A DNA stretch of 33,854 bases. Source: Planctomycetota bacterium (GTDB taxonomy: Bacteria > Planctomycetota > UBA8742 > UBA2392). Of the stretch, positions 8,347 to 15,541 are shown one piece after another. The notes under the pieces were generated by a model. That model was not told the DNA's origin. It searched no databases and worked only from the letters and a program-made list of their open reading frames with translations. The position numbers were made by a program, and so were the translations under genes. Location: contig JAGQRE010000030.1 in NCBI GenBank assembly GCA_020425695.1, forward strand, positions 1 through 33,854. The letters run 5' to 3'. Within the stretch, counting starts at the first letter, position 1, and the number at the start of each line of letters is the position of its first letter.

Positions 8347-9354
8347 ATGCCACTGTTCAAGCAACTCGAGGAAACCGGTTGCGAGATGCTGACGTTTGTC
8401 AGCGATCCCGCGTCCGGACTTCACGCCCTGATCGCGATCCACAGCACACACCGCGGCCCGGCGTTCGGGGGAATCCGCACGCTGAGCTACCAAAGCCAGA
8501 GCGCTGCAATCACGGACGCCATTCGCCTCGCCCAAGCCATGAGCATGAAGGCGGCCGTGGCCGACTTGCCGGCAGGCGGCGGAAAGACCGTTGTCATCAA
8601 GACCGAGAACATGGACCGTCAGAAGGCGTTTCACGCGCTTGGGCGCGCTATTGAACGCTTGGGAGGCAACTACTTCACCGGGCTAGACGTGGGCACGACG
8701 CGCGAAGACCTGCTCGAGATTGCGGGCGAAACCAAGTACGTCGCGAAGGATCTCGACTTCGGGAAAGCCACAGCTCGCGGCGTGATGGCCGCGATCAAGG
8801 GCGCCATGAAGCACAAGTTCGGGAGCGACTCGTTCGAAGACCGCAGCGTCGCAGTACAGGGGCTCGGTGCTGTTGGGGCGGAGCTTGTCACCATGCTTTC
8901 AGCTGAAGGTGCAGAGTTGTTTGTCGCGGACGCCGACCAGACTCTCGCCAATGAAGTCGGCGAAAAGATGGAGTGCGAAGTGGTGAACGCGGCTCGCATC
9001 CTGAACGCGGAAGTTGATGTGCTTTCGCCGTGCGCACTGGGCAGCATTTTCACGACTCAGAACGCCGATGCGCTGCGCTGCAAGATCATCGCCGGCAGCG
9101 CCAACAACCAGCTCGCCACGCCGGCCGCCGGGGAAGCGTTGCGCAAGGCCGATATCACCTACGTGCCTGACTACGTGGCAAACGCCGGGGCATTGATCAA
9201 AGGCGTAACCGAATACGTTGAGGCCAGAGAAGTGGGCTTTGACGTCGTAGACCGGATTGGTCAGAACGTGCTGATGGTGCTTGAGCGAGCCGACAAGGAA
9301 GGCAGGACCACGAACGAGGTCGCCGACCTTATAGCCCGGGAGCGCCTGGCTTGA
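8347..9354 (+). CDS. Leucine-dehydrogenase-type amino acid dehydrogenase (Glu/Leu/Phe/Val family)
   Basis: 335 aa. This family catalyses reversible NAD-dependent oxidative deamination of branched-chain or aromatic amino acids to 2-oxo acids in the cytoplasm. The N-terminal domain carries M-K (Lys68) and G-G-G-K (Lys80), the same positions as the substrate-binding and catalytic lysines of Bacillus leucine dehydrogenase. R-G-P-A-F-G-G-I-R (36-44) matches the conserved active-site stretch. The Rossmann domain has V-Q-G-L-G-A-V-G (170-177), and A-G-S-A-N-N-Q-L (249-256) is the usual A-x-x-A-N-N signature. The start has AAGGGAAG (8337-8344) just upstream. gluQ begins at its stop codon (TTGA overlap). 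Leu/Val specificity is more likely than Phe or Glu but is not proven. Confidence 0.9.
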   Translation: MPLFKQLEETGCEMLTFVSDPASGLHALIAIHSTHRGPAFGGIRTLSYQSQSAAITDAIRLAQAMSMKAAVADLPAGGGKTVVIKTENMDRQKAFHALGRAIERLGGNYFTGLDVGTTREDLLEIAGETKYVAKDLDFGKATARGVMAAIKGAMKHKFGSDSFEDRSVAVQGLGAVGAELVTMLSAEGAELFVADADQTLANEVGEKMECEVVNAARILNAEVDVLSPCALGSIFTTQNADALRCKIIAGSANNQLATPAAGEALRKADITYVPDYVANAGALIKGVTEYVEAREVGFDVVDRIGQNVLMVLERADKEGRTTNEVADLIARERLA

Positions 9355-10364
9355 CGACCGGGCGTCTAGCGCCGACACCTTCCGGATACCTGCATTTAGG
9401 CAATGCACGCAGCTTCCTGCTGGCGTGGCTGTGGTCGCGTCACGAAGACGGTCGCATCATTACGCGCGTGGAAGACATTGATCGACCGCGCTGCAAACCC
9501 GAACTGCGCGAAGGCGCGCTGAAAGATTTGCAGTGGCTGGGTCTGGACTGGGACGTCGGCCCGCACGCCGGTGACCCGGTAGGTGAGTACGACCAGCGGA
9601 CACGAACGGAGTTGTATCGTCGCTACTTGAAGCAACTGGCCGACATCGGGTTGGCCTATCGCTGTACCTGCACACGCAGAGATATCGAGCAGGCCAGCAG
9701 CGCACCCCACGGCGATGAAGGTGCAGTATACCCCGGAACTTGTCGGGATCGCTGGGAGAGTTTCGAGCAGGCTGAAGCCGAGAGCGGCATCAAACCTGCT
9801 TGGCGCTTCAACTTCGAAGGGTGTCAGACCCTGTTTTCGCCATCGAAAACAGGGTCTGACCCCTTACCGCACACCGTGTCTTTTCACGATGAAGTCCTGG
9901 GCGACGTATCTATTGACCCGTCAACGCTCGGTGATTTCGTGCTGTGGCGACGCGATGACTTGCCCAGCTATCAGCTTGCTGTCGTCGTCGATGACGCACT
10001 GATGGGTGTGACGCAGGTGCTGCGCGGGCGTGACCTGCTGACCAGCACGGCCCGCCAACTCGCGCTGTACCGGGCGCTCGGCCTGACAGCGCCGACGCAC
10101 TGGGCGCACGTGCCGTTTCTCCAAGACGAGCAATCCCGTCGCATGGCGAAACGCGACGGTGATCTGGCGTTGGCACACCTGCGCGATTCAGGCGTAAGTC
10201 CTGAGCGGATCATAGGCTTCGCAGCATGGTCGTCCGGTCTATTGTCCGAGTTGAAACCGGTCAGCGCTCAGGAACTGGTGGGGGAATTCAGCCTCGCCAA
10301 TGTCGGAACAGATGACTTTGTGGTAACCGCCGAGCATCTCGCATGGTTGTACGCGAGCGAATGA
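9351..10364 (+). CDS. gluQ: Glutamyl-queuosine tRNA(Asp) synthetase, with in-frame palindrome insertion
   Basis: 337 aa. The enzyme attaches glutamate to queuosine at position 34 of tRNA-Asp. It is a truncated glutamyl-tRNA synthetase without the anticodon-binding domain. Seen: G-R-L-A-P-T-P-S-G at the N-terminus, H-L-G-N (15-18, HIGH equivalent), R-V-E-D-I-D (39-44), zinc ligands C105, C107, Y127 and C131, Q-L-A-V-V-V-D-D (208-215), and R-M-A-K-R (264-268, KMSKS equivalent). The TTG start overlaps the stop of the preceding gene and is supported because the conserved GRLAP begins at residue 4. Residues 157-172 have no counterpart in E. coli GluQ and are encoded by a palindrome (9819-9864). 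All catalytic motifs are intact, so the protein is probably functional. Confidence 0.93.
   Translation: MTTGRLAPTPSGYLHLGNARSFLLAWLWSRHEDGRIITRVEDIDRPRCKPELREGALKDLQWLGLDWDVGPHAGDPVGEYDQRTRTELYRRYLKQLADIGLAYRCTCTRRDIEQASSAPHGDEGAVYPGTCRDRWESFEQAEAESGIKPAWRFNFEGCQTLFSPSKTGSDPLPHTVSFHDEVLGDVSIDPSTLGDFVLWRRDDLPSYQLAVVVDDALMGVTQVLRGRDLLTSTARQLALYRALGLTAPTHWAHVPFLQDEQSRRMAKRDGDLALAHLRDSGVSPERIIGFAAWSSGLLSELKPVSAQELVGEFSLANVGTDDFVVTAEHLAWLYASE
9819..9864. repeat. Palindromic element inserted in frame within gluQ
   Basis: Arms 9819-9839 and 9844-9864 pair with 17 uninterrupted base pairs at the loop end (9823-9839 with 9844-9860), one T/C mismatch, two further G-C pairs and a closing G/T wobble. 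The loop is CCAT. It adds 16 codons (peptide CQTLFSPSKTGSDPLP) between W-R-F-N-F-E-G and H-T-V-S-F-H-D. E. coli GluQ has 8 residues between the equivalent strands and this protein has 24, so the excess equals 48 nt. Confidence 0.85.
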
Positions 10365-10413
10365 AGCCATTGCAGGAGTACGCTCGCGCGACAGGATTGT
10401 CGGGCCTACCCGA
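10352..10413 (+). other. Cluster of small stem-loops at the 3' end of gluQ
   Basis: CGCGAGCG (10352-10359, last codons of gluQ) can pair with CGCTCGCG (10381-10388). Two short hairpins follow: CGACA-GGAT-TGTCG (10389-10402) and TCGGG-CCTA-CCCGA (10400-10413), which share three bases. There is no T-run after them, so this is not a typical intrinsic terminator. It may protect the 3' end or be a degraded repeat. Confidence 0.35.
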
Positions 10414-10430
10414 TTAGCCATCAAATAGAA

Positions 10431-10458
10431 GAAGGGGCGAGGTTGCCCTCGCCCCTTC
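10431..10458 (-). terminator. Intrinsic terminator of the coiled-coil protein gene
   Basis: A 12-bp stem (10431-10442 with 10447-10458) with a 4-nt loop lies 19 nt after the stop of the - strand gene. On the - strand it is followed by TTCTATTTG, a moderate U-tract; the + strand side lacks one. It may also stop transcripts arriving from gluQ. Confidence 0.85.
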
Positions 10459-10476
10459 GGTGATTCTTACAGGTGA

Positions 10477-11364
10477 CTAGTTCCAGTAGCTGGCGCTGGC
10501 GCCGTCTTCCTTGGTGTCTGTGCTGTCGTCGGAGAAGAAGCTGTTCTCATCCGGCGCGTCCTTCTCAGCTAGTTCCTGCTCAGCCAGGAATTCCTTCTGC
10601 TTGGTGCGGAACTTGTTGATGGCCTTGCCGAACTTGTTGTCGCTGCCGCCGCCGTTGATGGCTTCGTTGACTTCAGCGATGTTCTCTTCCAGTTCAAGCA
10701 GTTCGATCTCAACTTCCATTTCTTCGATGAAGACTTCCATCTCATCAATTTTTTCACCCATCTTTACGATCAAGGTGTCGAGCTTCGTGACGTAGTCCTT
10801 CTTCTTGCTGATCACTCGCTTCTGCAGCTCAATCTTGCGCTTGATCTTATTGATCTCCTTCGCTGCGGCGTCAGTCTGCTTACGAGCTTGCGCTTCGGTA
10901 AGCTTGACTGTCTTACCACTGGGGTTGGTTACGGTGTACTCGTGATCGGCCGGGATTTTACCGGTTTCTGCATCAACCGTGCCAGTCGCCTCGAGCTCTG
11001 CGCGTTCTTCTTTCACCTGCGTGACGAGGCTTTCGATTCCGGTTTCAAAGCGTTTGACTTCGCGCTCATACCATACGACCGTCGCCAAACCCTTAGTCTC
11101 GGACTTCAGCGTCGCTTCATCCCAGTCTTCACGACCTTCGCGTGCGATGATGTCCTTCTCGAGGTCGCGCTTGACCTCTTTCTTCTCTTCCAGATCCTTA
11201 CGCATATCCGCTAACTCGCGACGTGCCTGGGTCGGGAAGTTCTTCAGGTCCTGCTCGTCCATCCATTCCTGGCCTTGTTCCGGCAAGTCAGTCCAGCGAT
11301 ATACGCCGTAACCTACGCCACCAAGTACAACCAAGCCCAGTAAACCTATGATTGCCCATTTCAT
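10477..11364 (-). CDS. Membrane-anchored coiled-coil protein
   Basis: 295 aa. One N-terminal transmembrane helix (residues about 3-22, Gly/Val/Leu-rich) is followed by a very charged, almost wholly helical region. Residues about 50-125 and 160-255 have the Lys/Glu-rich heptad pattern of a long coiled coil, broken by a short non-helical loop (about 128-155). The C-terminus is acidic and Asp/Ser-rich. The start is supported by GGAAGGAGA about 6 nt upstream on the - strand. There is no signal-peptidase site, so it is anchored by its N-terminus, most likely with the coil in the periplasm. I do not recognise a family; a structural or stress-related envelope role is possible. It is a single-gene unit with its own terminator. 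Confidence 0.8.
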   Translation of the reverse strand: MKWAIIGLLGLVVLGGVGYGVYRWTDLPEQGQEWMDEQDLKNFPTQARRELADMRKDLEEKKEVKRDLEKDIIAREGREDWDEATLKSETKGLATVVWYEREVKRFETGIESLVTQVKEERAELEATGTVDAETGKIPADHEYTVTNPSGKTVKLTEAQARKQTDAAAKEINKIKRKIELQKRVISKKKDYVTKLDTLIVKMGEKIDEMEVFIEEMEVEIELLELEENIAEVNEAINGGGSDNKFGKAINKFRTKQKEFLAEQELAEKDAPDENSFFSDDSTDTKEDGASASYWN

Positions 11365-11567
11365 GCGCGTCTCCTTCCCTCAAGGGGGGTGAGGGGTCCC
11401 ATATCGTCCGTGGTTTCGTTTTGTCCCTCAGGAATTTCATCCCGGAACAAGCCTATCCTCTGCCTAGCATGGCGGGCCATTATAAAGAGGGCGCACTTTT
11501 TGAACAGCCGAAGTGTGCCCTATCTGACGCTTAGTGAAGATCGCGTAAAGTGCTTGAATTGGGCAGG

Positions 11568-12440
11568 TTATGCCGACTCAGCCCATTCCACACATTGCTG
11601 CATCTGGTGCGCGACCTCCGCAACGTCGGCGTGCAGAGGCCAGCCGTGGCCCGGCAGCACCCACTCAAAGCGCTTGGACACAAGCCTTTTGAGCGATTCG
11701 ACCACCGTGTCCCAATCATACCAACAGGCTGACCGAAAAGCGTACAGATGCCCAAGGCGCTGCGACCACGCCAGGTGATCGCCCGTGAACAGGAACTTGT
11801 CGTCGTAAAGCAGACAGGCCGAGCCACGCGTGTGCCCGGGCGTGGGGATGACGGTCAGGCCATTTGCGATTTCGTATTCGTCATCGCCCTTCAGTTTGGT
11901 TTCGGCCTCTATGCCGCGTGCGTCACTTTCCATGATGATTCGCTCACAGCCGAACTTCGCGGCCCACTTGGCATGGTCGGCCACGTCGTCGCGATGGGTG
12001 AGAAACATCCAGCGAATGCCGCCAAGCTGTTCGATTCGCTTCACCAGCGGTGCGGCGAAACGTGGCGAGTCCACCAGCACATTGCCGTCGTCGTGCTTGA
12101 TGAAATAGCTGGCCGCGCCGAAACTGCTCTCGCTGTGGAAGCCGCATTGATGCACGCCGTCAGCCAGCTCATGGGGGAAGCTCGCAGCAGCGTGTTTCAA
12201 GCCGGCCCGCGATGCAGGTTCCGTCACGCCAATACTGGCAGTCGGGCATGCCACAACCGCTCGCAAGGCTGCGGTACGCTGGGCGTCATTGCCGGGCTGA
12301 CGGTACACGGCGGACATACCGCCTTGCGCGTTGAAAACGTCCGGGGCCATCCAGCGGCAGGTAGCACAATCGATGCAGCTTGAATCGACATAAAAGTCGC
12401 CGTCCGCGTTTTCCCTGCGCCTCAGCTTCTGGTTGGCCAT
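11568..12440 (-). CDS. Ferredoxin / metallo-beta-lactamase-fold fusion protein
   Basis: 290 aa. Residues about 12-72 form a small ferredoxin-like domain with C22-x2-C25-x2-C28 and a later C65-P, enough for one [4Fe-4S] cluster. Residues about 95-285 are a metallo-beta-lactamase-fold hydrolase with T-H-R-D-D-V-A-D-H (148-156), P-T-P-G-H-T-R-G-S (199-207), F-T-G-D-H (218-222) and V-L-P-G-H-G (261-266). The first motif lacks the second His of the canonical T-H-x-H-x-D-H, so the metal site is altered; I recall this variant from related ferredoxin-MBL proteins. The substrate is unknown and a redox or thiol-linked role is plausible. It lies 42 nt downstream of the histidine phosphatase gene on the same strand and is probably co-transcribed. 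Confidence 0.88.
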   Translation of the reverse strand: MANQKLRRRENADGDFYVDSSCIDCATCRWMAPDVFNAQGGMSAVYRQPGNDAQRTAALRAVVACPTASIGVTEPASRAGLKHAAASFPHELADGVHQCGFHSESSFGAASYFIKHDDGNVLVDSPRFAAPLVKRIEQLGGIRWMFLTHRDDVADHAKWAAKFGCERIIMESDARGIEAETKLKGDDEYEIANGLTVIPTPGHTRGSACLLYDDKFLFTGDHLAWSQRLGHLYAFRSACWYDWDTVVESLKRLVSKRFEWVLPGHGWPLHADVAEVAHQMQQCVEWAESA

Positions 12441-12482
12441 ACAATAAGTAAAGCATGTGCTATACTTACCGCAAGGCGAACT

Positions 12483-13124
12483 TCAACGAATGCTTTCCAG
12501 AAGGCTTTGCCAGGTGTGCGGTGGAACTTCGCGTGGGTAGACGACGCAGTTCTCAAGGGCGTGGATTGGTTCGTTCAAGTCGCGCTGATCGAGTAGCGCC
12601 AGAACACCCGCCAGTATGCGTCCGTGGGCGAAGACTGCGGTGTGCTCGTCAGACTCATGCTCGTGCAGTGCCTGAATGGCGCGCATGGCGGCCTGCTTGA
12701 TGCTCTCGCCGTTTGGCGGCACGAAGTCCCAGATAGCCATCTTGTCGTTGATGGCCTGCTCGCGACGGAAGTTGGCCAGCCAGTCGCCGGAGTTTCGTTC
12801 ACGGAGATCGTCCACGATCTGAAAAGGGGACTGGCTCCGCAGCGAAGCGGAGGTGCCTGTCCCCTTTTCAGGTTCCGGCGAAATGGGGTCAGGCACCGCA
12901 AGCGGAGCCCGACCCCATTTCGCCATCGCGCGCTCGGCTGTTTGCCGCGCCCGCAGGAACGGCGAAACCAGTACCCGCTGTATATCGAGCGCAGCCAACT
13001 GCTCGGTCATCGCCGAAGCCTGTCGCTCGCCTTCAACTGACAGCGGAGTTTCAGAGTCAGGGCCGTCCCATTGATCCAACTGGGCCAGCGACTCACCGTG
13101 ACGGACAAACCACCAGATAGGCAT
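12483..13124 (-). CDS. Histidine phosphatase family protein with in-frame palindrome insertions
   Basis: 213 aa. It is a phosphoglycerate-mutase-like phosphohydrolase: R-H-G-E (8-11) contains the phosphorylated His9, S-P-F-L-R-A-R-Q-T-A-E follows (54-64), D-L-R-E-R-N-S-G-D-W is near 106-115, and the second catalytic His is in F-A-H-G-R. The natural substrate cannot be read from sequence. Residues about 68-102 (Pro/Ser/Gly-rich) are unusual: the stretch between Q-T-A-E-R-A-M-A and D-D-L-R-E is 36 residues, against 9 in E. coli GpmB. The extra part is encoded by two tandem palindromes at 12819-12924. The catalytic motifs on both sides are intact and in frame. It is upstream of the ferredoxin-MBL gene. 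Confidence 0.9.
   Translation of the reverse strand: MPIWWFVRHGESLAQLDQWDGPDSETPLSVEGERQASAMTEQLAALDIQRVLVSPFLRARQTAERAMAKWGRAPLAVPDPISPEPEKGTGTSASLRSQSPFQIVDDLRERNSGDWLANFRREQAINDKMAIWDFVPPNGESIKQAAMRAIQALHEHESDEHTAVFAHGRILAGVLALLDQRDLNEPIHALENCVVYPREVPPHTWQSLLESIR
12819..12871. repeat. Palindromic element 1 inside the histidine phosphatase gene
   Basis: The outer stem is 13 bp (12819-12831 with 12859-12871; CTGAAAAGGGGAC and its complement). An inner GGC/GCC pairing and TCCGC (12836-12840) with GCGGA (12847-12851) close the hairpin around a 6-nt loop. It is translated as part of the extra loop of the phosphatase and lies 5 nt from element 2. Confidence 0.85.
12877..12924. repeat. Palindromic element 2 inside the histidine phosphatase gene
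   Basis: The outer stem is 14 bp (12877-12890 with 12911-12924; GGCGAAATGGGGTC and its complement). One mismatch separates it from a GGC/GCC pairing, and a second mismatch from CCG/CGG, closing on the loop CAAG. It shares the layout of element 1: A/T-rich arm end, GGGG-T/A-C, mismatch, G-G-C, then a small GC hairpin. Confidence 0.85.
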
Positions 13125-13196
13125 GTCAGCACTTTAGAGAGGTGGGGTTGTGGCTCCAGCTTTTCTATTCTGCAAATTGGATAAAAAGGTTTTCCG

Positions 13197-13658
13197 ATGC
13201 TCGCTACATTGAAAACTATGCCCATGACCTTACTCGTTGAGTCGAACTTCATCATAGGCGGTGCAATAGCTGCTGGTGCGTTGCTGTTGTTTGTTTTGAT
13301 ACTCCGAAAGACTCTGGCTTCAAGCCGGGAACTAAAGGCCTGGCTCAAAGAAAACAACTACTCCATGGACCGCAAAGGCAAGGTCACCGGGCAGATTCAG
13401 GGCATGGCTTTCGAGATTACTGTTGAGACCAGGGCGAAACCTCACGTCCACAATCCCGCACTACCAGACTATTTCTACAAAGCGCGCGTCCAGTTGCCGC
13501 CATTGGCCAATGGCCGCGCAGGCGGCTGGGCACTAGGCGAAGAATGGCACGGTAGCCCAACGCCGGAAGTGTCGAACTACAAGATGGCGCTGATGAAGGG
13601 TGTTTCCAATGCCAAGGCTGTACTTCGCAAACGAAAGCGCGAAGAAGCGCAGGGCTAA
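13197..13658 (+). CDS. Small single-pass membrane protein of unknown function
   Basis: 153 aa. A transmembrane helix lies at about residues 20-40 (I-I-G-G-A-I-A-A-G-A-L-L-L-F-V-L-I-L). It is followed by a basic, soluble domain with beta character in the middle (G-Q-I-Q-G-M-A-F-E-I-T-V-E-T) and a Lys/Arg-rich C-terminus. The ATG at 13197 is preferred because AAGG lies 7 nt upstream; ATGs at 13218 and 13224 are possible alternatives. The stop overlaps the stop of the convergent Nudix gene (CTAA, 13655-13658). No family recognised. Confidence 0.7.
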   Translation: MLATLKTMPMTLLVESNFIIGGAIAAGALLLFVLILRKTLASSRELKAWLKENNYSMDRKGKVTGQIQGMAFEITVETRAKPHVHNPALPDYFYKARVQLPPLANGRAGGWALGEEWHGSPTPEVSNYKMALMKGVSNAKAVLRKRKREEAQG

Positions 13659-14146
13659 GTCTGCGGTGGAACATCCACGCGGCGCAAACGTTTTGAGATT
13701 TCGCCGAGGTAGCGGAAGCCGCTCTGTTTCTGAATCACCTGCACCAGGTCCATTGGGCGCAGATCGATCTCTTTCAACTTCTCCGGCCCGACCCATTCTA
13801 CGCCGACCTGAGCGTCGTCCGGTACGTCGCCCATACCAATCTCGCCGCCTTGGTAGTCGCAGGCGAAGTAGAACTCAATCGCGTGCGTATCGTTGTGATG
13901 GTCGTGAAATTCAAGCACGCACAGCATTTCGCCGACGGCGACAACCGCGCCGGTTTCTTCCATGCATTCGCGCTTCACGGCCTGGTCAAGCGTTTCGCCC
14001 GGCTCCTGTCCGCCGCCGGGGCAGCAGTACCAGTCACCGGAGTGGTCCACACAGCGCGTAAGCAGCACGCGCCCTTCATGGACAACCACACCCTTGGCCG
14101 AGTTTCTGAGTTTCACGCCAACAAGTTTAGCGCACACAAGTGACAT
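13655..14146 (-). CDS. Nudix hydrolase
   Basis: About 163 aa from the chosen ATG. The complete Nudix box reads G-G-Q-E-P-G-E, seven residues, R-E-C-M-E-E-T-G-A, which binds the divalent metal and cleaves nucleoside diphosphates linked to another group X. It is preceded by the usual first strands (S-A-K-G-V-V-V-H-E-G-R-V-L-L-T-R). The substrate is unknown. The start is uncertain: the frame is open to a TTG at 14191, with ATGs at 14182 and 14146 and a GTG at 14116 that would give the typical short N-terminus M-K-L-R-N-S-A-K. None has a clear ribosome-binding site. The stop codon overlaps that of the convergent membrane-protein gene by 4 nt. Confidence 0.85.
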   Translation of the reverse strand: MSLVCAKLVGVKLRNSAKGVVVHEGRVLLTRCVDHSGDWYCCPGGGQEPGETLDQAVKRECMEETGAVVAVGEMLCVLEFHDHHNDTHAIEFYFACDYQGGEIGMGDVPDDAQVGVEWVGPEKLKEIDLRPMDLVQVIQKQSGFRYLGEISKRLRRVDVPPQT

Positions 14147-14204
14147 GCGTAGGGGGCGGTCATTCGCGGAAGTTTCGCGCATGGTTGTCAAAGAGCTGCG
14201 TTGC

Positions 14205-14708
14205 TTACGGGCTGCTGGCTGTGCCGGCCTGGGCTGGTTCTGCTTCCACGTTCGGCTGGCTTGGTTGTGCGGTGCTTTCGGTGAAGGTGGGGGTGACGCC
14301 GTCGGGCTGTTCGGTTTCGGCGGGAAGTTCTGCCGGTGCTTCTGTCTCCGGCCAATCTTCGGCGACGCGCTTGCGGCAGTCTTCGAGCCACTTGTTGCGT
14401 TCTTTGATCAGGCGCAGTTGCAGCCCGCGGTTCATGCGGTCTTCGTAGGGTGTGATGGTTGGGCCCCAGTCTTCGCCGCCGTCGCGGGCCGCGCGCATCT
14501 GGGTTTCAAAGCACTCGGCCGTGAGGTCGCCGATACGGATCATGCGTTCAAGTGAAGCGCCGCCCTCGGCAAGAAACAGCTCATGTGCGGCCTTCTCAAT
14601 GGCGGCGCGTTTGGCCTTGGCCTGTTCGGTGTCAGGTACGGGCTGAGAGTGAGTCACCGGGCCAGCTTGCGCCCGAACCTTCAACTTACGTTTGTTCTTC
14701 TTCGACAT
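14205..14708 (-). CDS. Hypothetical protein with low-complexity C-terminus
   Basis: 167 aa. The N-terminus is strongly basic (MSKKNKRKLKVR), the middle (about 25-120) is helical and charged, and the last 45 residues are a Pro/Glu/Thr/Ala-rich disordered tail. There is no signal peptide or membrane segment, so it is probably cytoplasmic; the basic start could bind nucleic acid. GGAG lies 8 nt before the ATG on the - strand. No family recognised. It stands upstream of the Nudix gene on the same strand and may be co-transcribed with it. Confidence 0.65.
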   Translation of the reverse strand: MSKKNKRKLKVRAQAGPVTHSQPVPDTEQAKAKRAAIEKAAHELFLAEGGASLERMIRIGDLTAECFETQMRAARDGGEDWGPTITPYEDRMNRGLQLRLIKERNKWLEDCRKRVAEDWPETEAPAELPAETEQPDGVTPTFTESTAQPSQPNVEAEPAQAGTASSP

Positions 14709-14866
14709 GGAAAGATCTCCAGAAGCCAGAGGCCAATTCCCCCAGCACCAGAAACCCTAACAAGCCATGCGACATAACCGAGCCGGGGGAATGCCGTGCA
14801 CGGACGTGTCAGTCCGAAACGCAAGTGTCGGGTATGCGCAGCAGGTAGATACCGCCCTGATAAAAA

Positions 14867-14904
14867 ACGACGGCCATCTCCCTTTTACGGAGACAGCACG
14901 TCGT
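14867..14904 (-). terminator. Probable intrinsic terminator of the unknown gene pair
   Basis: Outer stem ACGACG/CGTCGT (14867-14872 with 14899-14904) and inner stem TCTCC/GGAGA (14877-14881 with 14889-14893) are separated by an internal loop. On the - strand the hairpin is followed directly by TTTTTTATC. It lies 31 nt after the stop of the - strand gene at 14936. Confidence 0.7.
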
Positions 14905-14935
14905 AAGTTTTCCTTGGGTAGTTAGAACGAAATTG

Positions 14936-15541
14936 CTAGGAGGCTGACGGCTTTTCTTCATGCTCACGCCTGAGGATTCCCGTTTCGATACGGCGAAGGA
15001 ACTGATCTTTGCAGTTGTCCACCCATGCGTTCTTGAGACGAGAGATTTCTAACCGGCCCCATCGATTTTCAAATTCAGTAATTCCGACGTTCCAGTAGGT
15101 GAGTTCGTCGACAAGCGTCAAATTGAATGGCTTGCTTGCGTAGCTGGCTGAAATTGAACGCGACGCCCATGACTGTGCGCCACCGTGCGGTCGTATTGCG
15201 GATCCCGGAGCGATCAATGCAAACTGAAAGTGGAAACGCTGATCATGGACGAAAAAGGGATACACCCTTTGGGGCAAGATCGCCGGTTCTTCGCGATAGC
15301 CTGCATGACTAGTGGGTCCAGACGCGATGACAGACAGTACGTGCAATCCGGTCCCGTCGATTCCTTCGCTGTCACAGCAGCCTAGCCAAACATATGGGCG
15401 CCGCCCGGCTTTCTGCCCGCCGCGCCACAGCCAGCAAGGTTCACCTTCATCGTCAAGGCACGATTCGTGGCAAAGTTCTTGGAGATATGGATCGAGGAAC
15501 TCAAGGCAGTCACCGATCGCGTACTCAACTGCGTTTCTCAC
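14936..15541 (-). CDS. Hypothetical protein, second gene of an overlapping pair
   Basis: 201 aa from a GTG start that lies inside the end of the upstream gene (17-nt overlap). The start is supported by GGAGGA, 9 nt upstream on the - strand. The protein is soluble, with several cysteines in its first 60 residues (C12, C24, C28, C36 and a C-C near 55) and many aromatic residues, but I see no recognised zinc or catalytic motif. The last 50 residues are charged and helical. Its GC content and codon use look lower than in the neighbours. Function unknown; the tight overlap implies it works with the upstream product. Confidence 0.7.
   Translation of the reverse strand: MRNAVEYAIGDCLEFLDPYLQELCHESCLDDEGEPCWLWRGGQKAGRRPYVWLGCCDSEGIDGTGLHVLSVIASGPTSHAGYREEPAILPQRVYPFFVHDQRFHFQFALIAPGSAIRPHGGAQSWASRSISASYASKPFNLTLVDELTYWNVGITEFENRWGRLEISRLKNAWVDNCKDQFLRRIETGILRREHEEKPSAS

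Noticed and set aside
11748..12383. Long + strand open frame (211 codons) opposite the ferredoxin/MBL gene
   Set aside because: The - strand carries all the iron-sulfur and hydrolase motifs; the opposite frame shows none and is a shadow.
14799..14814. CGGAC-GTGTCA-GTCCG hairpin in the gap before the low-GC pair's terminator
   Set aside because: Only 5 bp with no T-run; not distinguishable from chance.
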